The translations under genes and the position numbers were made by a program. A stretch of 64,000 nucleotides of DNA from a virus: positions 1-64,000 of the IMG/VR virus record IMGVR_UViG_3300042460_000724; one strand, 5' to 3'. The notes under the pieces are model-generated. The model was not told the DNA's origin, did not search any database, and saw only the letters and a program-made list of their open reading frames with translations. Shown in pieces: positions 45,801-54,504 of this stretch (position 1 is the first letter of the stretch; every line of letters starts with the position of its first letter).

Positions 45801-46090
45801 CTAAAATATGTACCTACATTAAAAGCTTTATCATCTATCCACATATCATATGCAGGTTTACCTACCTCAGCCGTAGTATACTTAACACCCCAATCATTCA
45901 ATTGTTTAAGTGTAAGTTCAAGCCAATTCTTACCTGTATTACTGCCACGTGCTGTCCAATAATGTATCTCGTTGCCTGCGTCATATAACTTATTAAAATG
46001 TTCTATACGTGATAGATACGGTTCTGCGTTTGCATAATCTCCATTAGTTGTAGTACAAATAGTACCATCAATATCTACTATAATTTTCAT
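45797..46090 (-). CDS. HAD-family phosphatase
   Basis: 97 residues. IIVDIDGTICTT is HAD motif I (D-x-D-G-T), YWTARGS fits motif II, and GKPAYDMWIDDKAFN gives motifs III/IV. It is a small cap-less HAD. Such proteins appear in capsule and LPS gene clusters. In this operon it may remove the phosphate from a heptose bisphosphate, as GmhB does, though it lacks the GmhB zinc loop. Confidence 0.75.
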   Translation of the reverse strand: MKIIVDIDGTICTTTNGDYANAEPYLSRIEHFNKLYDAGNEIHYWTARGSNTGKNWLELTLKQLNDWGVKYTTAEVGKPAYDMWIDDKAFNVGTYFR

Positions 46091-46443
46091 TTCTGACTGT
46101 CTCCCGGTAATACTCTATAGTTATCTTCTACACTATCAGGTGTACTAACTTCAATAATAGTACCTTCTTCTAAGCATATAACCTGATGAGGTTGAAGTGG
46201 TCTATTGCGCCATACTTCACCCTCTTTTAATGTAACATCGTGTAAGCTAGCATCTTGCGTTTCAATGAATTTAATCATAAATAATCCACTTAATATATAC
46301 CAACTTTCATCCTTTTCAGCGTGAAAATGCATACTGAATTTTGCACCCTTATTGAATTTCAATAACTTGCCGCAATACTTATCAGTAGTAGCCCATATCA
46401 ATTCGTGGCCCCAACCTTTTTCTACAAATCCTTCAAGTCGCAT
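46087..46443 (-). CDS. Cupin, sugar-phosphate-isomerase type
   Basis: 118 residues. KFSMHFHAEKDESWYILSG holds the H-x-H...E metal site and RPLQPHQVICLEEGT holds the second His motif. It resembles the C-terminal cupin of mannose-6-phosphate isomerase / guanylyltransferase proteins. Coupled on both sides by short overlaps in the heptose operon. Possible sugar-phosphate isomerase or binder. Confidence 0.72.
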   Translation of the reverse strand: MRLEGFVEKGWGHELIWATTDKYCGKLLKFNKGAKFSMHFHAEKDESWYILSGLFMIKFIETQDASLHDVTLKEGEVWRNRPLQPHQVICLEEGTIIEVSTPDSVEDNYRVLPGDSQK

Positions 46444-47188
46444 TTATTTCCTCCAATGTAGGTGCGTATACACCAACGTGTTGCACTGTAATAGAACTAG
46501 CTCTGATGGCAAACTCTATTGCTTGTTCCATATCGTCTGCTACTAAGTAGCCATATGTTAACGCTGATAAGAAGGTGTCCCCCGCTCCACAAACATCAAA
46601 CACATCTACTTTAGGTACACTAAATGTTTTATTATTATATGATACCCCGCTACTACCACGTGTTAATACCATATTAGAACAATCACTAATTCTACTAGAA
46701 TATTCTGTTTCGTTAATCTTTACAATGCAACCTTCAAATAGTTTTAAATCACGTTTCTTGGTATCAACAAAGATAGGACCTTCATACTGTTGTCTAATAC
46801 CCTTAATAAAATCTTCTGTGACAAATCCTTTAGCATAATCAGATATAACTACAGCATCACTACCTTCTAGAAATTTCATTACATAATCTAAATTGCAGGG
46901 ATTAGACTTTACATCATCATCTATACGCATTAAATGTTGCTTAGACTTTGCATCTATTAAACGTTTCTTTTTAGATGGGTCTCCCAAGAATGAGGTGACA
47001 TTTAGTCCCAATGCTAATAGATTTTCTTTAACATTACTTCCCATACCTGATTTAGTTTCAGTGTGTTTAGGAACAAAAACAGGTACAGGAGCTTCAGGGC
47101 TCATTCTATCTACTGTACCATATTGATATTCATCAATGCAGGTGTCGCCTATTAATATAATTTTCAATTGTCTTTGTGGTTGATTCAT
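46433..47188 (-). CDS. hldE: Heptose-7-phosphate kinase-like (HldE kinase domain)
   Basis: 251 residues. IGDTCIDEYQYGTVDRMSPE then APVPVF, the ISDYAKGF motif and VCGAGDTFLSALTYG place it in the PfkB family next to the HldE N-terminal kinase. It phosphorylates heptose-7-phosphate at O-1 in that pathway. It is a separate protein from the cytidylyltransferase, with a 56-nt gene overlap; an in-frame TTG further in may be the real start. Confidence 0.82.
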   Translation of the reverse strand: MNQPQRQLKIILIGDTCIDEYQYGTVDRMSPEAPVPVFVPKHTETKSGMGSNVKENLLALGLNVTSFLGDPSKKKRLIDAKSKQHLMRIDDDVKSNPCNLDYVMKFLEGSDAVVISDYAKGFVTEDFIKGIRQQYEGPIFVDTKKRDLKLFEGCIVKINETEYSSRISDCSNMVLTRGSSGVSYNNKTFSVPKVDVFDVCGAGDTFLSALTYGYLVADDMEQAIEFAIRASSITVQHVGVYAPTLEEINAT

Positions 47189-47540
47189 CTATTACCCTAT
47201 CAAAGAATACTAATTCCTCAGCATACTCCGAACCTATTACTTTTTTATTCTTCCAATCACTTCCGACTATCATAATGTTCGGCTTGTATTGTTCAATGAT
47301 ACTCTCTAACTCAAAATCAGTATTGAATACTAATACCTTATCTACTGCTTTTAAATTACTGAGTAATGCTACCCTATTATCTATTTTGTTGAATGGTCTA
47401 TCACTACCTTTTTTCTCGGTTACACGATTATCAGAATCAATTGCAACCAATAGATATGTGCCTAAACTCTTTGCATAGTTTAATAAGTCTAAATGACCCA
47501 TATGTAATATATCAAACGTTCCATTAACAAAAACTTTCAT
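47133..47540 (-). CDS. hldE: Cytidylyltransferase-like (HldE C-terminal type)
   Basis: 135 residues. NGTFDILHMGHLDLLNYAKS is the nucleotidyltransferase H-x-G-H motif. AIDSDNRVTEKKGSDRPFN and IESTT-type ending DESTTKTIENYI match HldE-C and related glycerol-3-phosphate cytidylyltransferases. In context it most likely adenylylates heptose-1-phosphate. Confidence 0.8.
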   Translation of the reverse strand: MKVFVNGTFDILHMGHLDLLNYAKSLGTYLLVAIDSDNRVTEKKGSDRPFNKIDNRVALLSNLKAVDKVLVFNTDFELESIIEQYKPNIMIVGSDWKNKKVIGSEYAEELVFFDRVIDESTTKTIENYINRRHLH

Positions 47541-47570
47541 ACACTATTCTAACATAACCTGTAGTAAATA

Positions 47571-48575
47571 TCAAGCTTTTTGTTCCAAAAATTGATGGGC
47601 AGTTTCTAATGATGAACTAATAGCCATATGCATATCAATATACACATACATTCCACAACGTCCAATAAACGTATTTTTTGTATTTTCGATAGCTTTATAC
47701 TTCTTATATAACTCTCTATATGTATCAATTGGATAATAACGTTCATTATTATTGTCTTTATAATCACAAGGTTCTTCAAATGTTAATGTTGTATTACCCG
47801 TATTAATATTATTGGGTAGTTTATTCCATTCAGTCATTCTGGTAAACGAACCATTATCAGTAAAATTAACTACGGTAGTAGGTAACATACTGGGTGAGGG
47901 AAACGTTATTGAATGAAATTTAATAGACCTATATGGTAATTCCCCGTATATGAAATCATAATATACATCTATGGGCATAGAATTAAAGATATGATCATAA
48001 TTATCTTCCATACTCTTATCAAACATCGTATTCAACTTAACGGTAATGTTTGGATGATTTAATATATTAGTGAATAATGTCGTATATCCGTGTGTCGGTA
48101 GATATTGATATTCATCTCTAAAATATCTACTGTCGTCATTATCTCTAGTACTAACTCGATTTAATACGTCTTTGCTTAGTGTTTTATAATGTTCTCCCCA
48201 CATCTTTTTACTGTAGGGTTCAAAAAATGTATTGTTTATATCTTCTTTTTTTACTGTTTCTAATGTGATTGTGTTAACCGGAAACGGTACATATTTGCCA
48301 CTTTCCAGTAACGCCAACACGTGATGTTCATAGAATGTCCACTCGGTAAATTTACTAACCCAATCAAATACTTTTTTGTTACTAGTATGAAAGATATGCG
48401 GTCCATATTTATGAATGCGTAATCCGTGTTCATTGATATAGTCATATGCATTACCACCAATATGGTCTCTATTATCAATAACTATTACGTTGTAATTGTT
48501 TTCTGCAAGTTCTCTCGCTACTACACTACCAGCAAAGCCTGCCCCTACTATTAAGATATTTTGTTTTGTTCCCAT
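47571..48575 (-). CDS. glf: UDP-galactopyranose mutase
   Basis: 334 residues, a little short of the usual 370-390. ILIVGAGFAGSVVARELAEN is the FAD-binding Rossmann motif. IGGNAYDYI, HKYGPHIFHTS and PYRSIKFHS are conserved family blocks. It converts UDP-galactopyranose to the furanose form for surface glycans. Followed within 31 bp by the heptose genes. Confidence 0.9.
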   Translation of the reverse strand: MGTKQNILIVGAGFAGSVVARELAENNYNVIVIDNRDHIGGNAYDYINEHGLRIHKYGPHIFHTSNKKVFDWVSKFTEWTFYEHHVLALLESGKYVPFPVNTITLETVKKEDINNTFFEPYSKKMWGEHYKTLSKDVLNRVSTRDNDDSRYFRDEYQYLPTHGYTTLFTNILNHPNITVKLNTMFDKSMEDNYDHIFNSMPIDVYYDFIYGELPYRSIKFHSITFPSPSMLPTTVVNFTDNGSFTRMTEWNKLPNNINTGNTTLTFEEPCDYKDNNNERYYPIDTYRELYKKYKAIENTKNTFIGRCGMYVYIDMHMAISSSLETAHQFLEQKA

Positions 48576-49351
48576 AATTCTTCCAAATCTTTTACATAAA
48601 AAGATATATCTTTAGCTTCCCCTAAATGAATAGCTAAAGTTTTCATAGGCATCATCATCCTAACTTCAGGTTGTTGCCATACTTTACTTATTGTGTTACC
48701 TTCCCAATAGCCTTCTATTGTGCCGATATCCAATAAACTATAAAATTCTTCTTTATATTTTTTAAATAAATTTACTGGTATTAAAAATGATTCGTGTGTA
48801 AACCAAGTATTTCTATAATATCTATCTGGTCCTGGTATAACCATACAGGGATAAACATATGTTCCGTTGAAGGGATTCTGTGGATGATAGTATAGTTGAT
48901 TAAAATCTTGAGGAAAAATACATATAGTTAACTCAGGACTAATAGATTCTAAATAGTTTCTTGCATCTATCATTGTAGCAATACTATTTGGATAATGCAA
49001 ATAGTCATCTTCTACTAGATAAACAAGTTCATCGTCCGGTAACTGACTAATGTAGTCTAATGCAATCTTTAAACTATATCTAGATTTTTGTTTAATATCT
49101 TTAAATTCAATTGTTGGATCAACTACTACATCTTGTATTGTAGCATTAGCAAAATGGTTATGTAAGAACTGTTTAGTCTCAATGGAAGAATCATCATCAA
49201 TTACGTGTAAACTAAAAGGGTTATTATAATTAGTTAATGACGTTACTAGTGAGTTATAACATCTTTTTACACATTCGTCTTTTGGCACAATGCGATTACT
49301 TGCCAATGAGGCTTTATCACAGGTCCTTAATACCACATTTAGTTTTTGCAT
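48551..49351 (-). CDS. Glycosyltransferase-like protein (GT-A type)
   Basis: 266 residues. MQKLNVVLRTCDKASLAS..., HVIDDDSSIETKQF and LVYLVEDDYLHYP fit a GT-A fold with an EDD metal motif. PDRYYRNTWFTHESFLI suggests an acceptor region. The ATG at 49351 was chosen because it overlaps the stop of the upstream 28-residue frame (TAATG). Donor and acceptor unknown. Confidence 0.7.
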   Translation of the reverse strand: MQKLNVVLRTCDKASLASNRIVPKDECVKRCYNSLVTSLTNYNNPFSLHVIDDDSSIETKQFLHNHFANATIQDVVVDPTIEFKDIKQKSRYSLKIALDYISQLPDDELVYLVEDDYLHYPNSIATMIDARNYLESISPELTICIFPQDFNQLYYHPQNPFNGTYVYPCMVIPGPDRYYRNTWFTHESFLIPVNLFKKYKEEFYSLLDIGTIEGYWEGNTISKVWQQPEVRMMMPMKTLAIHLGEAKDISFYVKDLEELWEQNKIS

Positions 49352-49437
49352 TACTTCAAGCCTAAACTCTTGCAAATATGTGCTAGATGGATTTTGTCCG
49401 AGCTCGGTAAGCCCGTAATAAGAATACGTGGTGTCAT
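49351..49437 (-). CDS. 28-residue vestigial P-loop frame (leader-like)
   Basis: MTPRILITGLPSSDKIHLAH looks like the first strand and P-loop of an NTP kinase (GLPGSGKTTLA) with the key Gly/Lys-Thr spacing decayed, followed by a stop. AGGAAA precedes the ATG and a TATAAATA late box lies upstream. Its stop overlaps the glycosyltransferase start, so it may now act as a translated leader. Confidence 0.45.
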   Translation of the reverse strand: MTPRILITGLPSSDKIHLAHICKSLGLK

Positions 49438-49453
49438 ACTATTTCCTGTAAAA

Positions 49454-49461
49454 TATTTATA
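49454..49461 (-). promoter_or_regulatory. Late-type promoter box TATAAATA
   Basis: Exact late box upstream of the 28-residue frame and the glycosyltransferase operon. Confidence 0.6.
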
Positions 49462-49485
49462 ATAGAGACAGTATAACCATTTATT

Positions 49486-49905
49486 TTACATCAAAGCGTC
49501 TACTTCTTCATGTGTCGTAGCGGCTTCAATTTGAGCTATTTTTGCTAATAATGTTTCTTTGGCAGCACTAACCAAACTAGTATCAAATTCTTCTGCAGGA
49601 TTAGCACTCAGTTGTAGTTGTATTTGTTGGTAAACAACCTGCTGAAATAATCCATTAGCTTGTCCGATTAACGAACCTTTGCGTTCATCTATTTCTAAAT
49701 CACGTTTACCCCAAATAATTTCAACTGGACTTTTACTAAGATCAAATGTGTGTGTGGTCATTATTTCACGATTTTGTATTAGATCAGGGATTATTTCAAC
49801 TGCTTCATTCCAACCATCTTGACCTGCAGGTGGTGCGGAGTCCCAGCAGTCTGTTACTGAATTATCTATTACCCTTACCCAATATCCTGTTTTAATTGTA
49901 CTCAT
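49486..49905 (-). CDS. Phage structural or chaperone-like protein, unknown
   Basis: 139 residues. MSTIKTGYWVRVIDNSVTDC...PPAGQDGWNEA, then a central TTHTFDLSKSPVEIIWG and a long C-terminal helix, is a layout typical of small T4-like phage tail-related or assembly proteins. AAGGAA precedes the ATG, and a TATAAATA box lies further upstream. Function inferred weakly. Confidence 0.55.
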   Translation of the reverse strand: MSTIKTGYWVRVIDNSVTDCWDSAPPAGQDGWNEAVEIIPDLIQNREIMTTHTFDLSKSPVEIIWGKRDLEIDERKGSLIGQANGLFQQVVYQQIQLQLSANPAEEFDTSLVSAAKETLLAKIAQIEAATTHEEVDALM

Positions 49906-49925
49906 TTTAAATGTTCCTTATATTA

Positions 49926-49933
49926 TATTTATA
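49926..49933 (-). promoter_or_regulatory. Late-type promoter box TATAAATA
   Basis: Exact late box 21 bp upstream of the start at 49905. Confidence 0.6.
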
Positions 49934-49967
49934 TTAACTTTTCTTGTTTTTTTGTATAACTAAAATA

Positions 49968-50792
49968 TCAGTTAGGTGGATTTTTTCCTAAAGTTTCTAA
50001 TAATTTTGATTTCAATAATATGTCTAATGGTACATTCTGATAGATGTAAGTTAATATGCCGCGTACCTGTGTATATCTTTCATCTTTGTGAGTGTGATTG
50101 ATAAACACTATCCCGCAAGTAACATAGTTTTCTAAATCTTCTATTTTATAATAATGCGCCAACAAGTACCATAAAGTCCAACAGTTAGTTGGATTGCTTT
50201 CAAACTCATCTTTTAACATTTTTATATACAATTCAGGGCGAGATTGTTTTTTAAAATCTTGGTCATGTATTAGATAGATATTTTCATTATATATTTCAAC
50301 TTCATATCTATCTTTGTGCTTAAACCAAAGATGTTCATAGATAGGTTGTGCCCAAGTATAATCGTGTCTACGATGTATTTTGTTTGTACCTAAAAAGTTA
50401 GGAGGACCTACTCTAACATTTTCTGTATATAAATCTAATCTATCACACGATATGTTAGTAACAGTAGGATTAGCTTCCATTGTGTTTTTCATTTCAGCTA
50501 ACACATTGATACTGAAATATTCATCTAGATCCGGACTTAAACACCAATCTACGTCAGTAGGAATCATATCTAAGTTGTAGTTACGTGCTACATTAAATAT
50601 CCATGGGGTGAATATCTTTTGCTCAATAATCAGATTAGGATCGACCTTTGCAGCCTCTTGAAACATTTCCCAAGTCCCGTCAGTTGAACCGGTATCAAGT
50701 ATCACTCTATATGTAAATTTTTTGGTATAGTATAACCACTTCTCTACGTATTGAAGTTCATTTTTACAGATTGTATATGCTGCCGTTTTCAT
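49968..50792 (-). CDS. Family 2 glycosyltransferase
   Basis: 274 residues. YTICKNELQYVEKWLYYTKK, ILDTGSTDGTWEMF and WCLSPDLDEYF (D-x-D) define a GT2-type enzyme. The C-terminal 80 residues carry a helical, TPR-like region. Overlaps the upstream methyltransferase gene by 4 nt. Probably modifies a surface glycan or a glycoprotein. Confidence 0.85.
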   Translation of the reverse strand: MKTAAYTICKNELQYVEKWLYYTKKFTYRVILDTGSTDGTWEMFQEAAKVDPNLIIEQKIFTPWIFNVARNYNLDMIPTDVDWCLSPDLDEYFSINVLAEMKNTMEANPTVTNISCDRLDLYTENVRVGPPNFLGTNKIHRRHDYTWAQPIYEHLWFKHKDRYEVEIYNENIYLIHDQDFKKQSRPELYIKMLKDEFESNPTNCWTLWYLLAHYYKIEDLENYVTCGIVFINHTHKDERYTQVRGILTYIYQNVPLDILLKSKLLETLGKNPPN

Positions 50793-51394
50793 TCTTGTGT
50801 CTTAATAAATGATGTCTGTGATCCGTCTGGAATATTCAATATGTTTAACTTATGCCAATTGCATTGTATAAACATCTCCACTGCCATTCGCACACTCATC
50901 TGTGCTGATTGTGTGCCATTTTTGTCGGTATAACGCCAAGTAGTGGTATCGTCACATAAAATAACTCCACCTACACGTAGTATTTTCCAAGCTAATACCA
51001 AGTCTGTTAATACTTCGCTTGCTTTGTGATCTCCGTCAATATATATAAACTCTGCGTTGACGTTGTTATTAATCAAATCAATTAGTCCATCTGTACTATG
51101 TTTTTGTATATAAGTTACATTGTTATTTTTATTGAACCCAAGATTATCTAAGAAGTTTTGTTTTACAATATTAAAATCCTCGCTCATATCATTACTACCA
51201 ATATGCGGGTCTATTGCATATATTTTCAGGTTAGGATTATACGGTGTAAGTTGGTCACTCATCCAAAATGTTGTAGAGCCTTCAAACACACCAATTTCTA
51301 CAATTGTATTTGGTACTCCGTATGTGTTTACTAAGTGACCAACATTAGTCATTGCACCCTTACCACAATTAAAATCCATGCTAAATTTGTACAT
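50789..51394 (-). CDS. SAM methyltransferase (Methyltransf_24-like)
   Basis: 201 residues. IVEIGVFEGSTTFWM is motif I, IYAIDPHIG motif II, and AEFIYIDGDHKASEVLTDLV with GGVILCDDT are typical of the class that includes cephalosporin-hydroxylase-like and sugar O-methyltransferases. Coupled to both neighbours. Confidence 0.8.
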   Translation of the reverse strand: MYKFSMDFNCGKGAMTNVGHLVNTYGVPNTIVEIGVFEGSTTFWMSDQLTPYNPNLKIYAIDPHIGSNDMSEDFNIVKQNFLDNLGFNKNNNVTYIQKHSTDGLIDLINNNVNAEFIYIDGDHKASEVLTDLVLAWKILRVGGVILCDDTTTWRYTDKNGTQSAQMSVRMAVEMFIQCNWHKLNILNIPDGSQTSFIKTQE

Positions 51395-51999
51395 TATTGC
51401 TTTCTATATATAACTATATTCTTCTCAGGATTGATATAGGGTGTTTCTTTTACTTTAGTTAAGAGTTTCTCTATTGCAGTAAACACATTGAAGTAGTCAT
51501 TATCCCAGATAACAAAGCCCTTAGAGTCTACATCACTGGGTATGAATCTGTTATCTTCATTTATTAAAACTAAGTAACCGTTTGGTTTTAGCGTATTGAC
51601 TATCTTTTCTATCTCTTGTTGTGGGTTCTCTACGTGTTGTAATACAAATACCGCTAAACATACATCTACTGAATTTTCATCGGGTAGTTGTGATATTATT
51701 TTAAACTTCCTTGGGTTAGAAACATATAGGGTAGCAAAAGTTTTCATACTTTCACTGATATCAAAACCCAATACAGAGCAATCAAACTTAGTAATTAGTT
51801 CTTTACTAACACGACCCATACCACAACCAAAGTCTAATACAGTTGATTGATTAGTAATAATGTTTTCATTATATATTGTATCAACTAAGAAATGTGTTTC
51901 TTTGTGGAACTTTTCTGGTTTATCAGATTCAAAGCTGAGAACCACATTCATTGCCTGAGTGATTGTGGTTACATCAAATGCTTCTTTAACATATCTCAT
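51394..51999 (-). CDS. Class I SAM methyltransferase
   Basis: 201 residues. VLDFGCGMGRVSKEL is motif I, LGFDISESM motif II, VDVCLAVFVLQHVENP motif IV, and LKPNGYLVLINED the post-motif strand. Probably methylates a sugar or other small molecule in the glycan operon. Shares stop/start bases with neighbours. Confidence 0.85.
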   Translation of the reverse strand: MRYVKEAFDVTTITQAMNVVLSFESDKPEKFHKETHFLVDTIYNENIITNQSTVLDFGCGMGRVSKELITKFDCSVLGFDISESMKTFATLYVSNPRKFKIISQLPDENSVDVCLAVFVLQHVENPQQEIEKIVNTLKPNGYLVLINEDNRFIPSDVDSKGFVIWDNDYFNVFTAIEKLLTKVKETPYINPEKNIVIYRKQ

Positions 52000-52715
52000 G
52001 TTTTAAGTTTATCGTTACGTTCCGTAGTTCTACCGGTTAATGGTCTAGCTAGAATTGTAGTGTCAGTAGTTACGTTTATGTTTTTATCATAAGCGAACAT
52101 ACCTTGATGTGTAATATTAAACAAGTCTGCTCTCATCATAATATCTAACGGAGCACATATACCCATTTTTAATACGTGCGAGATTAAGTTCTTTGCCATT
52201 AATGGGTCTAATGCATATGCGTGGGCACGACAGATAAACAGATAATTAGGTCCTTCACTAGCGTGAGGTGGTATAGTTGGATGTATTTTCCATCCTTGCT
52301 CTGCCCACTCAGCACCGCCTAGGTAACATATTGAGTTAACTGAATCATATGAAGTAAACTTCTTAGTCATAATGCTATCGTGTTCTAAGATAACAATAGG
52401 CTTATCAATCTTGGCGCAATGAACCCACAGGCTGATGTGACTTAATGCACAAGCAACTTCACCTCTAGTTAAGTAATGGTCTGTAATCTTTAGCATTTTG
52501 ATTACTGAATCACCTACGCTGTGGTCAGGTACTGTAATTTCAGAGCCAATGCCGTTGAAGGCATCCCATACTTTATATTGCATACCTACATTCATACAAC
52601 TGAGTTGGCATCGTTTAGAATACCGTTCAGATGATTCATTACCTTTTACAGTAATGATGTAAGCGTGTTCTACTTCAAAATCACGTTTATAGAATAAATT
52701 AAGATTTGTGTCCAT
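51996..52715 (-). CDS. LPS-type glycosyltransferase (GT25)
   Basis: 239 residues. AYIITVKGNESSERYSKRCQ at the N-terminus, GEVACALSHISLWVHC, PIVILEHDSIM (E-x-D) and the later SHVLKMGICAPLD match glycosyltransferase family 25, common in LPS synthesis. It overlaps the GT9-methyltransferase gene by 17 nt. Confidence 0.82.
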   Translation of the reverse strand: MDTNLNLFYKRDFEVEHAYIITVKGNESSERYSKRCQLSCMNVGMQYKVWDAFNGIGSEITVPDHSVGDSVIKMLKITDHYLTRGEVACALSHISLWVHCAKIDKPIVILEHDSIMTKKFTSYDSVNSICYLGGAEWAEQGWKIHPTIPPHASEGPNYLFICRAHAYALDPLMAKNLISHVLKMGICAPLDIMMRADLFNITHQGMFAYDKNINVTTDTTILARPLTGRTTERNDKLKT

Positions 52716-54420
52716 CTAATGCCCGTTTAAATTCACTGTAGTCAATACGACCAGGTTTGTGTACTTGAATTAACATTCTAGTTGATAATGCTACATTATT
52801 CAAGTGATTTAGGGCATGAGTAAGTTCTTCTTGCGTTATTTTGCCATTAGATAGACGTTGTTGATATGGATCAGTATACTCAAACTGAGTATCACATACT
52901 TCGATATCAATATCTTCTTCAAATGCTAGTAATGAATCACTTTCACCTTTATTTGCTTTTTCAAACATATGACGTTTGTTAAACAAGTTAAACATAGCAA
53001 CAGTAATCAATCGTTTATGTGTTGGGTCATCTAATGCAGTATCACAGCGCCAATGTGGAGTTTGTATTTCCCAAACAGCACCATTCTCACTTACACGATA
53101 TAGTTCTTTAATAACATCAATGAAGTCTCTACCAGTTTCTCCTAGATGTTCTAATATATCTTTAGCTACAACGTGTGAGTATTCGTTGTCTTTCCATGGC
53201 CAAGGTAGAACACTTAAATCAACCTGTTCATCGGCATCAATGAATGGTGATTTATCAACGTTAACAAATCCATCAAATTTCTTAAAGCCACAACCCAAGT
53301 TAAGTTTCTTAGTGACACGATCCTCATTTGGTTGATCGATATGTTTTAAGTTGAAACGTGCTTCTAGTGCAGTGTAAAGACTTTGGAATGTTGGGTCCCA
53401 TTTCTTTGGATCTGTTTGTCTAAAGATTTGTACACATTTGTAGTATGGGCTTGTGTTAGCATCAGGTGAGCCTGGTGTCCACGTATGATACGGGAGTATA
53501 GGAACGATGACCCATGTTTCTTTACCCATTGCGGCTGCTAAGTGTGCTACACTTGTACAAGATGAGATAACGATATCCATATTAGCAATAGCTGCCATTG
53601 TATCTTCCCAGCTTAACAAGAAGTGTTGCAAGTCAGTTACATTTTCAGGTAGTTGAATAATGTTATGATCCTTTTGCAAACTATATACCTGTAGTTCATC
53701 ATATTTTGCTAAGTTAGTGATAAAGTTCTCTGGAAACTTTCTAAATTGTTGATGTTCAAATTTAGGATTGCCTGCCCAACGAATACCAACTTTAATTTTT
53801 TCGCTGTTGACGAATGTTTTCCAAATTTCAATACTATCAGCTTTAGCAGTTAGATAAGGATCGTTTGGAAAGTTTGAGAATTCGTGACCAGCTACCCATC
53901 CGGCACTAAATCCAGGAACCCAATAATCATGAGGTACAGTATGTGATTGATTTCGTAGTATAACTTTATCTACACCTTCAATACGTTCAAATACTGATAC
54001 TAGTTCAGGTGCACAAGCGATGTATACTGATTTTGCACCTTGTTTTTTAAAGCTAGTAGCAAAACGTGCGTGAATGATTTCATCTCCGTACCCACCTTCT
54101 AGTGATACAATAATAGATTTATCGTTGATAGAATGTTTTTCTGGGTTAAAAATAGGTGCATCTGTTTTAAGAGGAGGGCTACCGTATACATTTAAGAAGC
54201 GACCATTCTCTAATAGTTGACAGCCTTTTCTATAGTCACCGTCTTGAATCATAAACCAACCACGGTTAAAGCAATGACGCATCCAAATATCTTCTGTATT
54301 TTGTCCTTTAGCGTCTACTATTTTTTCAGGGCCTATGTTTTCTAATTTATCTGATAATATTCTGGCTTCTAGATGTTTACCTTCTAATTGAAGCTTGAGC
54401 ATCATATCTATTTCGTGCAT
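52699..54420 (-). CDS. GT9-like glycosyltransferase fused to a methyltransferase
   Basis: 573 residues. Residues about 1-360 resemble heptosyltransferase-type GT-B enzymes (SLEGGYGDEIIHARFATSF; VGIRWAGNP; ISSCTSVAHLAAAMGKETWV). Residues about 375-560 hold a SAM methyltransferase (KLNLGCGFKKFDGFVNVD; DILEHL). The fusion sits first in the glycan operon, after a terminator. GGAG precedes the ATG. A heptose acceptor or donor would fit the HldD/HldE genes. Confidence 0.8.
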   Translation of the reverse strand: MHEIDMMLKLQLEGKHLEARILSDKLENIGPEKIVDAKGQNTEDIWMRHCFNRGWFMIQDGDYRKGCQLLENGRFLNVYGSPPLKTDAPIFNPEKHSINDKSIIVSLEGGYGDEIIHARFATSFKKQGAKSVYIACAPELVSVFERIEGVDKVILRNQSHTVPHDYWVPGFSAGWVAGHEFSNFPNDPYLTAKADSIEIWKTFVNSEKIKVGIRWAGNPKFEHQQFRKFPENFITNLAKYDELQVYSLQKDHNIIQLPENVTDLQHFLLSWEDTMAAIANMDIVISSCTSVAHLAAAMGKETWVIVPILPYHTWTPGSPDANTSPYYKCVQIFRQTDPKKWDPTFQSLYTALEARFNLKHIDQPNEDRVTKKLNLGCGFKKFDGFVNVDKSPFIDADEQVDLSVLPWPWKDNEYSHVVAKDILEHLGETGRDFIDVIKELYRVSENGAVWEIQTPHWRCDTALDDPTHKRLITVAMFNLFNKRHMFEKANKGESDSLLAFEEDIDIEVCDTQFEYTDPYQQRLSNGKITQEELTHALNHLNNVALSTRMLIQVHKPGRIDYSEFKRALDGHKS

Positions 54421-54445
54421 ATTTTCTCCGTTATGTGTTGTGTTG

Positions 54446-54489
54446 GTTTTTTGTATATAAAACTGTAAAGTTATTTATATACAAAAAAC
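54446..54489. terminator. Bidirectional terminator
   Basis: A perfect 15-bp stem (GTTTTTTGTATATAA with its complement) and 14-nt loop. The outer A/T runs serve as U-tract in either direction. It separates the RCC1 gene from the glycan operon. Confidence 0.75.
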
Positions 54490-54504
54490 GAAATTAATTA
54501 ATTT

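Noticed and set aside
49381-49437. Functional adenylate or polynucleotide kinase
   Set aside because: The frame stops after 28 residues and its P-loop lacks the required Gly and Lys-Thr residues.
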